Positions 15,794-23,858 of a stretch of 29,522 bases of DNA are shown piece by piece; positions within the stretch are counted from its first letter, which is position 1; the number at the start of each line of letters is the position of its first letter. A program made the position numbers and the translations under genes. Source of the stretch: Alphaproteobacteria bacterium (GTDB lineage Bacteria; Pseudomonadota; Alphaproteobacteria; SMXP01); assembly GCA_004356335.1 (NCBI GenBank), contig SMXP01000017.1:1-29522 (forward strand), written 5' to 3'. The notes under the pieces were generated by a model that had not been told where the DNA came from, searched no databases, and worked only from the letters and a program-made list of their open reading frames with translations.

Positions 15794-16847
15794 ACACCGG
15801 CACCGGTTTTTCACGATTCTTGTTGGTCTCGCCGGTTTACTTATGTGCGGTCTTGCCACCGTGTCCCAGGCGCAAAGCAATACGGCGGATGAACTCGCGG
15901 CATTCGAGCAGGCCTTGGCGGCCTATGGCGAGCAGGATTACGACAACGCCTTTGCTCTTTTTCGTGGTCTGGCCGCCGCGGGCGATGCCGATGCTCAGAC
16001 TTATGTGGCGCTCATGTATGCGGAAGGCCAAGGCGTCGATAAAGATATGGGATTGGCGCTTGAATGGTACGACAGGGCGGCCGAACAAGATCACCCGGAT
16101 GCACAATACGCCCTCGGCTTCATGGCTCAAAAGGGCGCGGAGATTCCAAGAGACCTTGAAACCGCCGCAAAATGGTATCGGCGTGCGGCAGGAAACGGCC
16201 ATGTGGATGGGCAATTCGAGCTCGCTTTGCTTTATGCGGATGGCCAAGGCGTGCCGCAAAACGATATCGAAGCAGCCCGTTGGTTCACTGAAGCCGCCGA
16301 ACAAAGGCATATACATGCACAAAACAATCTAGCGATTTTCTATTTGAATGGTCGTGGTCTAGCGAAGGATGAAAAACAAGCGGCTCATTGGTTCGAAGAG
16401 GCGGCCAAGCAGGGTCATGTCGATGCGCAATACAATCTTGCTCTGATGTATGACACCGGAATTGGGGTCGAAGCCGATGGGGAAACCGCAGCCCAGTGGT
16501 ATCGGCGCGCCGCCGAAGCGGGTCTTACCCAGGCGCAAATCGCTATGGGATTGTTGGCCTATGAAGGCAAGGGAATGGAAAAGTCCGCCGAAACTGCCGC
16601 CCAATGGTTTCTCATTGCCGCCGAGCAAGGCAGCGGACAAGCTCAGTATCTTCTGAGCGTATTGGCGTCCGAAGGCAACGGCTTTCAAAAGGATCCCGTC
16701 GAGGCCTATAAATGGTTGACCTTGGCGAAGGCGCGTGGCGTGACGCAAGACGCATTCGAGCGCAAACTCTTGGGCATGCTCAGCGAACGGCAAATGAAAA
16801 AAGGGCGAAAGCGTGCCAAACAATGGCAAGAAGATCACAAGCGCTGA
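15777..16847 (+). CDS. Secreted Sel1-repeat protein
   Basis: 356-residue protein with an N-terminal signal peptide (HRFFTILVGLAGLLMCGLAT, cleavage near SQAQS) and about seven Sel1-like repeats of roughly 36 residues. Units are recognisable by pairs such as DAQTYVALMYAEGQGV and AALEWYDRAAEQ-type helices. The last is EAYKWLTLAKARG, with a basic C-terminal tail. Sel1 repeats mediate protein-protein contacts, so a periplasmic scaffold role is likely. The partner is unknown. The start codon overlaps the thiE 3' end by 17 bp, suggesting coupling. ATG 15777 is preferred over 15765 because it gives a typical signal peptide. Confidence 0.85.
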   Translation: MSTPFKHRHRFFTILVGLAGLLMCGLATVSQAQSNTADELAAFEQALAAYGEQDYDNAFALFRGLAAAGDADAQTYVALMYAEGQGVDKDMGLALEWYDRAAEQDHPDAQYALGFMAQKGAEIPRDLETAAKWYRRAAGNGHVDGQFELALLYADGQGVPQNDIEAARWFTEAAEQRHIHAQNNLAIFYLNGRGLAKDEKQAAHWFEEAAKQGHVDAQYNLALMYDTGIGVEADGETAAQWYRRAAEAGLTQAQIAMGLLAYEGKGMEKSAETAAQWFLIAAEQGSGQAQYLLSVLASEGNGFQKDPVEAYKWLTLAKARGVTQDAFERKLLGMLSERQMKKGRKRAKQWQEDHKR

Positions 16848-16859
16848 TTAATCGAACCT

Positions 16860-16945
16860 TGAGCGCATTCAAGAAAAGTGGGCACCGGTTTTCCGTCCGA
16901 ATGCGCGACAAAACAAAGACTCAGAGCGCATTTGAAACGATCCGT
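16860..16945 (+). repeat. Palindromic repeat, copy 7 (subfamily A)
   Basis: GAGCGCATTC pairs with GAATGCGC, with inner AAGAAAAGTGG and CCGGTTTTCC, then linker GACAAAACAAAGAC and the start of a second arm (AGAGCGCATTTGAAACGAT). The second hairpin has lost its right arm, so the copy is partial. Confidence 0.8.
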
Positions 16946-17056
16946 AAGCTGGGCGATCAAAGCTGCGCTCACATTCCATGTTCGGCCATTGCCAGCCCAG
17001 GGTCAACTTGGTAGGGTCCGCCCCGCATTCGGTAGCCTCGCCGGTATCAATGGGTT
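16946..17056. other. Spacer between two repeats upstream of efp
   Basis: About 110 bp of unique sequence. A plus-strand TTGCCA at 16989 with 17-bp spacing to TAGGGT (17012) is a weak promoter candidate for efp. If used, the efp leader would include the whole tandem repeat array. Confidence 0.3.
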
Positions 17057-17225
17057 CTAGAGCATTTCCAAGATTAATTGACTCATGAAAATTCTCTAGA
17101 TTCCCAGTTTGGTCGCGTTTTCGGACGGAAAGCCGGGTCCACTTTTCCTGAAAACGCTCTAGATTCCCAGTTTGGTCGCGTTTTCGGACGGAAAATCGGG
17201 TCCACTTTTCCTGAAAACGCTCTAG
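17057..17225 (-). repeat. Tandem composite repeat, copy 8 (subfamily D, 63-bp period)
   Basis: A CTAGAGCATTTCC/GAAAATTCTCTAG hairpin is followed by two units of 63 bp (17101-17163 and 17164-17226) that differ at two internal sites plus the last base. Each contains AGTTTGGTCGCG, GGACGGAAA, CCACTTTTCC and AAAACGCTCTAG. It ends 16 bp before the efp ATG. Confidence 0.88.
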
Positions 17226-17241
17226 TTTCAAGGTTGTAGCG

Positions 17242-17805
17242 ATGAAGATCAACGGAAATGAGATCCGCCACGGGAATATCATTCAGCATAAAGACAGTCT
17301 CTGGGTCGCGGTCAAAACACAACATGTAAAACCCGGCAAAGGCGGTGCTTATGCGCAAGTCGAGCTCAAAAATCTATTGGATGGCTCTAAATTGAATGAA
17401 CGTTTCCGAGCTTCGCAATCCGTTGAACGCGTGCGCCTCGAACAAAAGAAATATCAGTTTCTTTATGAATCGAGCGACTTTCTTACCTTCATGGATACTG
17501 AAACATACGAGCAAATCGAATTCAATCGCGATTTCCTGGGCGATAGAACCGCGTTTTTGCAGGATGGCATGGAAGTCACCGTCGAATCTTATGAGGGAAA
17601 ACTCATTAGAATTGAGCTACCCGATCAGGTAACGCTTGAGATTGTCGAAACGGAACCCACCATGAAAGGGCAAACGGCAACAGCTTCCTATAAACCGGCG
17701 ATTCTTGAAAATGGTTTGCGGGTGATGGTGCCGCCCTTCGTCGGATCCGGCGAGAAAATTATTGTTAGCACCGACGACGTGACGTATGTGCGCCGCGCCG
17801 ATTAA
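17242..17805 (+). CDS. efp: Elongation factor P
   Basis: 187-residue EF-P, a tRNA-shaped protein that relieves ribosome stalling at polyproline. N-terminal KOW-like domain carries the modifiable lysine loop KTQHVKPGKGGAYAQV; the tip residue is Lys33, which implies the beta-lysylation (EpmA/EpmB) type. No epmA is next to it. The OB domains follow, with YQFLYESSDFLTFMDTETYEQ and the C-terminal family signature ILENGLRVMVPPFVGSGEKI. ATG 17242 has AAGG 9 bp upstream, lying just beyond the repeat array. Confidence 0.96.
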   Translation: MKINGNEIRHGNIIQHKDSLWVAVKTQHVKPGKGGAYAQVELKNLLDGSKLNERFRASQSVERVRLEQKKYQFLYESSDFLTFMDTETYEQIEFNRDFLGDRTAFLQDGMEVTVESYEGKLIRIELPDQVTLEIVETEPTMKGQTATASYKPAILENGLRVMVPPFVGSGEKIIVSTDDVTYVRRAD

Positions 17806-17828
17806 ATTATATATCTCAAAGAAATTTT

Positions 17829-18620
17829 ATGGCCCTGCAATCGGCAACCATCAACGTTATGACCGCCGCCGCGCGCAAAGCTGCGCGTGGCCTGCTTCGT
17901 GATTTTGGCGAAGTCGAGAATCTTCAGGTTTCCAAAAAGGGGCCCGGCAATTTCGTAACGGCCGCCGACATAAAGGCTGAAGAAGTATTGCGCGAACAGC
18001 TTGAGCGCGCGCGTCCGGCTTACAGCTTTCTTTTGGAAGAAGCCGGTCATATTGAAGGATCGGACAAAACCCACCGTTGGATTGTCGACCCACTCGACGG
18101 CACAACGAATTTCCTCCATGGATTACCCCACTTCGCCATATCGATCGCACTTGAACGGGAAGGTCAATTGGTTGCCGGCGTTGTCTACGATCCGGTCAAG
18201 GATGAAATGTTTTGGGCGGAGAAAGGCAAAGGCGCCTTCCTTTATGATCGCCGATTGCGGGTAGCCGCGCGCCACGACTTGCAGAATTGCTTGGTTGCCA
18301 CCGGCATTCCCTATACCGGGCGGCCCGGACGCGACGTGTTTTATCGCGAATTGCAGATCGTCACCGACGCAGTGGCCGGCATCCGCCGCTCTGGGGCCGC
18401 GGCGTTGGATCTCGCTTATGTGGCTGCCGGCCGTTATGATGCTTTTTGGGAGCGGGATTTGAACCCGTGGGACATTGCTGCAGGTATCGTGTTGGTGCGC
18501 GAAGCGGGCGGTATTGTCGGACAGATTGGCGGGGCCGCAATAACACTCGATGCGCCAAGCATTGTGGCATCGAGTGAAGCCTTATTCGACCCTATTGCCA
18601 AAAAGTTGGCTCAAGCTTGA
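17829..18620 (+). CDS. suhB: Inositol monophosphatase family protein (SuhB-like)
   Basis: 263-residue Mg-dependent phosphatase of the IMPase/FBPase superfamily, dephosphorylating inositol-1-phosphate or related sugar phosphates. E. coli SuhB also binds RNA polymerase/NusA in rRNA transcription. Metal-site motifs are present: LLEEAGHIEG, WIVDPLDGTTNFLHGLPHFA and the C-terminal DLNPWDIAAGIVLVREAGG. ATG 17829 lies 24 bp after efp, so it is likely co-transcribed. The short efp-suhB gap contains only AT-rich sequence. Substrate not determinable from sequence. Confidence 0.9.
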   Translation: MALQSATINVMTAAARKAARGLLRDFGEVENLQVSKKGPGNFVTAADIKAEEVLREQLERARPAYSFLLEEAGHIEGSDKTHRWIVDPLDGTTNFLHGLPHFAISIALEREGQLVAGVVYDPVKDEMFWAEKGKGAFLYDRRLRVAARHDLQNCLVATGIPYTGRPGRDVFYRELQIVTDAVAGIRRSGAAALDLAYVAAGRYDAFWERDLNPWDIAAGIVLVREAGGIVGQIGGAAITLDAPSIVASSEALFDPIAKKLAQA

Positions 18621-18629
18621 AATACGGCC

Positions 18630-19142
18630 ATGGCAAACCAGCGCGGACACATCGCCGGCGCCGTGTTGATCGGAATGGTCCTCGCCATCTTGCCGGCACG
18701 GGCACAGGACACCGACGACAATGCCGCCGAGATCCATATGGAAGCGCTGGTGGTTAGGCAAAAAGCCGCACCGGTAACACCGCCGCCGGCCGTCTTGTCG
18801 GCCATCAATCCACCGTCCCTGTTACCCAAAGTAGAGCCCAATGCCACACTTTTCTTTGTCGGCACGGGCGAGCGGCTGACCGACGATTCCTGGTTGGTTT
18901 TGCAATCCATGACCGAAAGCTTGACCGAAAGACCGGTTAGAATTGCGTTGCAGGCCTATGGCGGCACGCCGGGCACTGATGTAGCGGATGCCCGCCGCAT
19001 TGCTTTGCGGCGCGGCGTTGCCGTGCGCCGCTACTTCCTGGAACAGGGCATTGCCGAAGCCCGCATCATGTTGCGCGTCAAGGGTATTGCGCAAACCGAT
19101 ACCCCCGGCCATAGGATCGACCTTTTTCTTGCCACAGAGTAA
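18630..19142 (+). CDS. Small secreted OmpA-like protein
   Basis: 170-residue protein with a signal peptide (residues 1 to about 25, GAVLIGMVLAILPARAQ), a Pro-rich linker (about 45-70, TPPPAVLSAINPPS) and an OmpA/MotB-like C-terminal domain. The last includes ATLFFVGTGERLTDDSW, ADARRIALRRGVAVRRYFLE and HRIDLFLA. OmpA domains bind peptidoglycan, but the usual Asp/Arg diaminopimelate-binding signature is weakly conserved here. The gene starts 9 bp after suhB. With the two following genes it probably forms a functional set. I do not recognise a named family. Confidence 0.75.
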   Translation: MANQRGHIAGAVLIGMVLAILPARAQDTDDNAAEIHMEALVVRQKAAPVTPPPAVLSAINPPSLLPKVEPNATLFFVGTGERLTDDSWLVLQSMTESLTERPVRIALQAYGGTPGTDVADARRIALRRGVAVRRYFLEQGIAEARIMLRVKGIAQTDTPGHRIDLFLATE

Positions 19143-19301
19143 GTTAAGATATGCGCCTCGACGACCATGAAGACTGTTTAGCTGACAGGCATGAGGGCAT
19201 AAGTCTTGCAGCAAACGGACAAAAGGAGGGGCGCATTTCAGCGTGTTCGGTACGTTTTGGCAAGAAATCATGACCACCGTCGGGCTTATGCGTAGAAGGA
19301 T

Positions 19302-20414
19302 ATGGCCTCGGATCGCAACGTCTTAACCATACGCCAACCCAGCCGGTATGTTCTCCGCATGCTGGGCTTCCTCGCATTGGTCAGCCTCATCATCTGGTTG
19401 ATACGCGAGCCTTTGCTGGATGCGATTTCTGCAAACCCGCCCCTGAATATAGGTATCATCGCCGTGTTGGGGCTTGGTGTTCTTTACACATTTGGTCAGA
19501 TTTTGAGTCTCCGGCCGGAGATCAAGTGGCTCAACAAATTTCGCATGAGCGATCCCGGGGGGCGGCCTTTGAGGAGACCCGTTCTGCTCCGCTCCATGGC
19601 GCGGCTTTTCGGAGATGATCCTCAGGGCGTGAGGCTGACACCCTCTTTGACCCGATCGATTCTCGATTCGATCGGATCGCGGCTTGATGAATCGCGAGAC
19701 ATTTCACGCTATTTGGTTGGCCTACTGATCTTCTTAGGGCTGTTAGGGACCTTTTGGGGCTTACTGCAAACGGTCAGTGCGGTGGGCGATACTATTCGAT
19801 CCCTTTCCGTTGGCGTTGGTCCCATCGAGGACAGTTTCGAAGAATTGAGATCCGGATTGGAGGCGCCCCTCGATGGCATGGGTACGGCGTTTTCTTCTTC
19901 TCTTATCGGTCTCGCCGGATCTCTAATTCTGGGATTTCTCGACATCCAAATGACTCAGGCGCAGAACCGTTTTTACAATGATATTGAAGAATGGCTATCC
20001 GAAAGCACCCAGCTTCAAGGCGGATTCGCGAGCATGGAATATGCCGGCGGACCGAACCTTTCCGGTGACATCGGTAGCGATCCCGAGCGCCTTATCGCCG
20101 CGGCTTTCGATGATCTGTCTCGCAGATTATCTCTGCTTACCAAGCATATGCAAACCGAGCAGGAGGTTATGCTGAGTATTGCGGAGAGCCAAGCCAAGTT
20201 AATGCCGATATTGGAACGACTTGCGGATCCTGAACAACAATCTCTTCAAAATCAGTACACGGAGGCAATATACGGACATCTGAGAAACTTGGACGCATCG
20301 GTCCAACGTTTGATTCAGGACGGCGGCGCCGGCGGCGATGCAAACCTATCCAATCTTAAGAAAGAGATCATGCGGCTAACGCAGGCGATCCAATCTCTTT
20401 CCCAAGGTTCGTAA
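19302..20414 (+). CDS. MotA/TolQ/ExbB-like membrane protein
   Basis: 370-residue protein with four predicted membrane helices (about 18-36, 48-68, 137-160 and 196-216). The MotA/ExbB core is visible in LLIFLGLLGTFWGLLQTVSA and GMGTAFSSSLIGLAGSLILG. A cytoplasmic loop joins helices 2 and 3. A long C-terminal helical tail (about 255-370) resembles the extended tails of Zorya ZorA more than TolQ, though no defence genes are near. It pairs with the MotB-like gene after it (30 bp spacing). Probable stator subunit of an ion-driven motor whose target is unknown. ATG 19302; upstream AAGG is very close to the start. Confidence 0.75.
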   Translation: MASDRNVLTIRQPSRYVLRMLGFLALVSLIIWLIREPLLDAISANPPLNIGIIAVLGLGVLYTFGQILSLRPEIKWLNKFRMSDPGGRPLRRPVLLRSMARLFGDDPQGVRLTPSLTRSILDSIGSRLDESRDISRYLVGLLIFLGLLGTFWGLLQTVSAVGDTIRSLSVGVGPIEDSFEELRSGLEAPLDGMGTAFSSSLIGLAGSLILGFLDIQMTQAQNRFYNDIEEWLSESTQLQGGFASMEYAGGPNLSGDIGSDPERLIAAAFDDLSRRLSLLTKHMQTEQEVMLSIAESQAKLMPILERLADPEQQSLQNQYTEAIYGHLRNLDASVQRLIQDGGAGGDANLSNLKKEIMRLTQAIQSLSQGS

Positions 20415-20443
20415 TTCCGCCAAGGACTGGAGCAACCCACTCG

Positions 20444-21451
20444 ATGGCACGCAGCGCGACACGGGCACGAGGCGGCAATGCCGATTACTGGCCTGGCTTT
20501 GTGGATGCTCTGTCGGCACTTCTGCTCGTCATCATTTTTCTTTTGTCTGTGTTTATGTTGGCTCAGTTTTTCTTAGGTCAAGCGATTGTGGGTCGGGACG
20601 AGGCGCTCGCCCGTATGAACGCACAAATTGCCGAGTTGAGCGAAATGTTGGCACTGGAAACGCAAGGCAGTCAGGATTTGCGCCAACAGCTCGAGCACCT
20701 CGAAGCCTCCCTATCGCAAACAACCCGGACACTTGCCGAAGCACAAGAACGCGCCGGCTCCGCCGAAGCACGGCTGCAAACCACGGGTCAGTCCTTGGAA
20801 GACGAACAGGAGATCTCGGTCGTCGCGCAAAATCAGGCGGCCTTGCTCAATCAACAGATTGCCGCCATGCGCCAGCAATTGGCAGCCCTGCAAGCGGCGC
20901 TCGAGGCGTCTGAAGCAAAAGACGAGGAAAGCCAAACGGTGATCGCCAATCTTGGCAAAAGGCTCAATACGGCCCTGGCGCGAAAGGTTCAAGAGCTCTC
21001 CCGCTACCGTTCCGAATTTTTTGGCCGATTACGGGAAGTCTTGAGCAATCGCTCCGGCGTTGAAATTGTCGGCGACCGGTTTGTGTTTCAATCGGAAATC
21101 CTGTTCGACACGGGTGCGGCGGAGTTGAATGTGTCCGGCCGCCAAGAATTACGCAAACTTGCCGTCGCCCTGCTCGATATTTCGCGGCAAATTCCCCAAG
21201 AACTCAATTGGGTATTGAGAATCGACGGACATACCGACGTTCAACCTATTAACTCGCCGGAATTTCCGTCCAATTGGGAACTTTCCTCAGCTCGCGCCAT
21301 ATCCGTGGTCACTTTTCTTCAAGGTGAAGGGGTGCCCGGCAATCGATTGGTCGCTGCCGGTTTCGGCCAATACCAGCCGCTCGATCCGCGCGAAACTTTC
21401 GACGCCTATACCCGCAATCGTCGCATCGAACTCAAGCTTACGGAACGGTAA
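20444..21451 (+). CDS. MotB/OmpA-like stator protein
   Basis: 335-residue protein with one N-terminal membrane helix (about 17-45) containing Asp21 in GFVDALSALLLVIIFLL, the position of the proton-carrying Asp in MotB. A long coiled coil follows (about 55-195). The C-terminal OmpA/MotB peptidoglycan-binding domain (about 215-335) has EILFDTGAAELN, IDGHTDVQPI, NWELSSARAISVVTFL and AAGFGQYQP, then NRRIELKLTER. Unlike TolR it carries its own cell-wall anchor. The periplasmic coiled coil is longer than in flagellar MotB. Together with the preceding gene it forms a MotAB/ZorAB-like pair without flagellar genes nearby. Confidence 0.82.
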   Translation: MARSATRARGGNADYWPGFVDALSALLLVIIFLLSVFMLAQFFLGQAIVGRDEALARMNAQIAELSEMLALETQGSQDLRQQLEHLEASLSQTTRTLAEAQERAGSAEARLQTTGQSLEDEQEISVVAQNQAALLNQQIAAMRQQLAALQAALEASEAKDEESQTVIANLGKRLNTALARKVQELSRYRSEFFGRLREVLSNRSGVEIVGDRFVFQSEILFDTGAAELNVSGRQELRKLAVALLDISRQIPQELNWVLRIDGHTDVQPINSPEFPSNWELSSARAISVVTFLQGEGVPGNRLVAAGFGQYQPLDPRETFDAYTRNRRIELKLTER

Positions 21452-21470
21452 AACCGCGCTGTTGCGGTTT
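21451..21470. terminator. Candidate bidirectional terminator
   Basis: AAACCGC (21451-21457) and GCGGTTT (21464-21470) form a perfect 7-bp stem with loop GCTGTT between two convergent genes. The arms overlap the TAA stops of both. A-rich left and T-rich right flanks suit termination in both directions, though the stem is short. Confidence 0.55.
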
Positions 21471-23313
21471 ATTGGGCGGCAACCGGCGACGGCTCACCAC
21501 CGACGTTAGGCCGGAATTGCAGACTTGCCAGATGGGCATAAAGTCCACCTTTGGCCGATAGTTCTTGATGTGTTCCCATGTCGACCACGCGGCCCTGATC
21601 CATAACGATGATACGGTCGGCCTCGACCACCGTTGCCAGGCGATGGGCGATGACCAATGTGGTCCGGCCCTTCATAATGTGCTCGAGAGCCTCCTGCACG
21701 AGGCGCTCGCTTTCCGCATCCAACGCACTGGTCGCTTCGTCGAGCAAGAGTATGGGTGCATTGCGTAAAACGGCGCGCGCGATGGCAATTCTTTGCCGCT
21801 GGCCACCGGACAGCATCAATCCTCTTTCGCCCAATTCCGTGTCGTAGCCCTTCGGCAGTTTTTCGATAAATTCATGGGCGAGAGCGACAACCGCCGCTTC
21901 CTTGACTTCAGCGTCGCTGGCCTCGGGCCGTCCGTATCGGATGTTATCGATCAAGGGTCCTGAAAAGATCACCGGATCCTGTTGCACAACACTAATCCGT
22001 GTGCGTACTTCTTGTGGTATGGCTTGGGTAATATCGACGCCGTCCATGAAAATGGCGCCCTCTTGCGGCTCGTAAAATCGAAGGAGTAATTGAAAGACGG
22101 TTGTCTTTCCTGCCCCTGAGGGCCCAACCAGGGCCACTCTCTCGCCCGGTTCCACGGCAATCGAATAATTATTGAGGGCCGCCACTTCGGGACGTGTGGG
22201 ATAGGCAAACGTGACATTGTCAAAGCGAACCCGCCCTATGGGCTCCGGCATAGCAATCGGATTGGCCGGTGCTTTAATCTGAGGCTCGACCGCCAGCAGC
22301 TCCATCAAGCGTTCGGCAGCACCGGCGGCCCGTTGAATCTCCGACCAGACCTCGCTCAAAGACCCCGCGCTCATGGCCAGCATCATCGCATAGCCGATAA
22401 ACTGGAACAGCTCGCCGCCGGTCATTTCATTGGCAAACATGGCTCGCGCGCCCAGCCACACGATAAACAACATGCCGTTCAACACCAGAAAATAGACAAT
22501 CATAGAAAGCACCGAGCGGGCTTGAATGCGCTTCAAAGCCACCAGGAAGGCGGATTCCACGGCCTCGCCATATTCCGCGCGGTCGTATTCCTCATGTGTA
22601 AACGCCTGCACGGTTTGAATGGCGCCCAGACTCTCCCCGGCAAAGGCGCTGGTATCGGCCACTCGGTCTTGGCTCGATCGGGACAGGCGCCGCAAGATCC
22701 GGCCCAACACAATAATCGGACCGATGATCGCCGGTATGATCAACAAGGCGGCACCTGCCAAATTTGGACTTGTCGAAATCAGCAAGACCAACGCCAAAAA
22801 GCCCCCCAGCATATTGCGCAAGGCGATGGACACCGTGGAACCGACCACCGTTTGAATGAGGGTGGTGTCCGTGGTCAAACGCGATAAGATTTCACCTGTT
22901 TTGGTGATTTCGAAAAAGGCGGGGCTCAACGACGTAATATGATTGTAAACCGCCTTGCGCAAATCTGCGACGACACGTTCGCCCAACCGTGTGATGAAAT
23001 AAAAGCGCGCCGCCGCGGCCGCTGAAAAAATAAGTACCGCGAAGAAAAACCAACCAAAATAGGACACGCCGACCGCCAATGATTCGGCCGAAAATTCATT
23101 GTCAATGACGAACCGGGCGATGATCGGCATAGACGAGGTTGCAACCGTGGCTATCAATAAGAAACCCAAGGCCAAGGCGAGCAGTCCCTTATATTGTCGG
23201 ATAAAAGGCCAAAGCTTGAGCAGCGGTCTCAGTTCACGGCTCTTCTCACGTTGAGCGGCTGCGCGGTTAACGGCTGCGGCATATTCTTCGCCGCTTAAAC
23301 TTCTGTCGCTCAC
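21469..23313 (-). CDS. MsbA-like ABC exporter (TMD-NBD fusion)
   Basis: 614-residue half-transporter with six membrane helices in residues about 40-330 and an ATPase domain at about 360-600. It has Walker A GPSGAGKTT (397-404), signature LSGGQRQR (501-505), Walker B ILLLDEATSALD (521-526) and switch His557. The alphaproteobacterial group resembles MsbA and is often next to rpmE; substrate could be lipid or drug. GTG start at 23313 with GAAGGAG 10 bp upstream. It converges on the MotB-like gene and diverges from rpmE. The N-terminus is long and charged. Confidence 0.9.
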   Translation of the reverse strand: MSDRSLSGEEYAAAVNRAAAQREKSRELRPLLKLWPFIRQYKGLLALALGFLLIATVATSSMPIIARFVIDNEFSAESLAVGVSYFGWFFFAVLIFSAAAAARFYFITRLGERVVADLRKAVYNHITSLSPAFFEITKTGEILSRLTTDTTLIQTVVGSTVSIALRNMLGGFLALVLLISTSPNLAGAALLIIPAIIGPIIVLGRILRRLSRSSQDRVADTSAFAGESLGAIQTVQAFTHEEYDRAEYGEAVESAFLVALKRIQARSVLSMIVYFLVLNGMLFIVWLGARAMFANEMTGGELFQFIGYAMMLAMSAGSLSEVWSEIQRAAGAAERLMELLAVEPQIKAPANPIAMPEPIGRVRFDNVTFAYPTRPEVAALNNYSIAVEPGERVALVGPSGAGKTTVFQLLLRFYEPQEGAIFMDGVDITQAIPQEVRTRISVVQQDPVIFSGPLIDNIRYGRPEASDAEVKEAAVVALAHEFIEKLPKGYDTELGERGLMLSGGQRQRIAIARAVLRNAPILLLDEATSALDAESERLVQEALEHIMKGRTTLVIAHRLATVVEADRIIVMDQGRVVDMGTHQELSAKGGLYAHLASLQFRPNVGGEPSPVAAQ

Positions 23314-23354
23314 TGAAGAGACGCTCCTTCACAAGGTTTGGCACGGGGACGGGT

Positions 23355-23382
23355 TTGGCGTGCGAATGGATTGATTTATAAC
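23355..23382 (+). promoter_or_regulatory. Putative promoter of rpmE
   Basis: TTGGCG (23355-23360), 16-bp spacer, TATAAC (23377-23382). Four and five consensus matches. It lies 125 bp before the rpmE ATG in the divergent gap with the ABC gene. Confidence 0.5.
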
Positions 23383-23506
23383 AGCCTCTAAATAGGCGCT
23401 CAATGACCGGTTCTCAAGGCCGCCCGTCCTTGCGCGATGGCTGAGGCCACGCTATAACCCGCCTTCTTGCGCGGCGCCGATGGGCGTACAAATCAACGAG
23501 CCAGCC

Positions 23507-23728
23507 ATGAAAAAAGACATTCACCCCGATTATCACACTATTACGGTGCAGTTGACCGATGGGTCAACTTTTGTCACCCGGTCCACCTGGGGATCCGAAG
23601 GCGATACCCTTAAGCTCGAGATCGACCCACGAACCCATCCCGCATGGACCGGCGGCGGACAACATCTCATCGATGCGGGTGGCCGCCTGAGCAAATTCAA
23701 CAAGAAGTATGAAGGCTTTTTGAAGTAG
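23507..23728 (+). CDS. rpmE: 50S ribosomal protein L31
   Basis: 73-residue L31 beginning MKKDIHPDYHTITVQLTDGS, with the C-terminal GGRLSKFNKKYEGFLK typical of the family. The Cys-x-x-Cys zinc motif of E. coli RpmE is absent, so this is the cysteine-free form usual in alphaproteobacteria. The start is ATG 23507, matching the family N-terminus; the longer GAT-rich frame from 23480 is not used. Divergent from the ABC exporter. Confidence 0.95.
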   Translation: MKKDIHPDYHTITVQLTDGSTFVTRSTWGSEGDTLKLEIDPRTHPAWTGGGQHLIDAGGRLSKFNKKYEGFLK

Positions 23729-23789
23729 CCGGCGCCATCTGAAAAGCCGCTTGCGGGCCATGACCGGCCCAATCGTGCCAAATCTTATG

Positions 23790-23858
23790 ACCTAAGTTAT
23801 TGTTTGGTCGCGCATTCGGACGGAAAACCGGTACCCACTTTTCCTGAATGCGCTTTAA
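23790..23858 (-). repeat. Palindromic repeat, copy 9 (subfamily A, short form)
   Basis: Single hairpin copy: CGCATTCGG to CTGAATGCG arms with inner GGAAAACC and CACTTTTCC. It lacks the second hairpin. The end GCTTTAA provides the TAA of rcdA on the minus strand. Confidence 0.82.

Noticed and set aside
19151..19273. 40-codon frame between the secreted OmpA-like gene and the MotA-like gene
   Set aside because: ATG start without a convincing ribosome binding site and charged, unpatterned product; length is compatible with chance.
18630..21451. Zorya defence system
   Set aside because: ZorA/ZorB-like proteins are present but no ZorC, ZorD or ZorE gene is adjacent and the context is housekeeping (suhB, ABC exporter).
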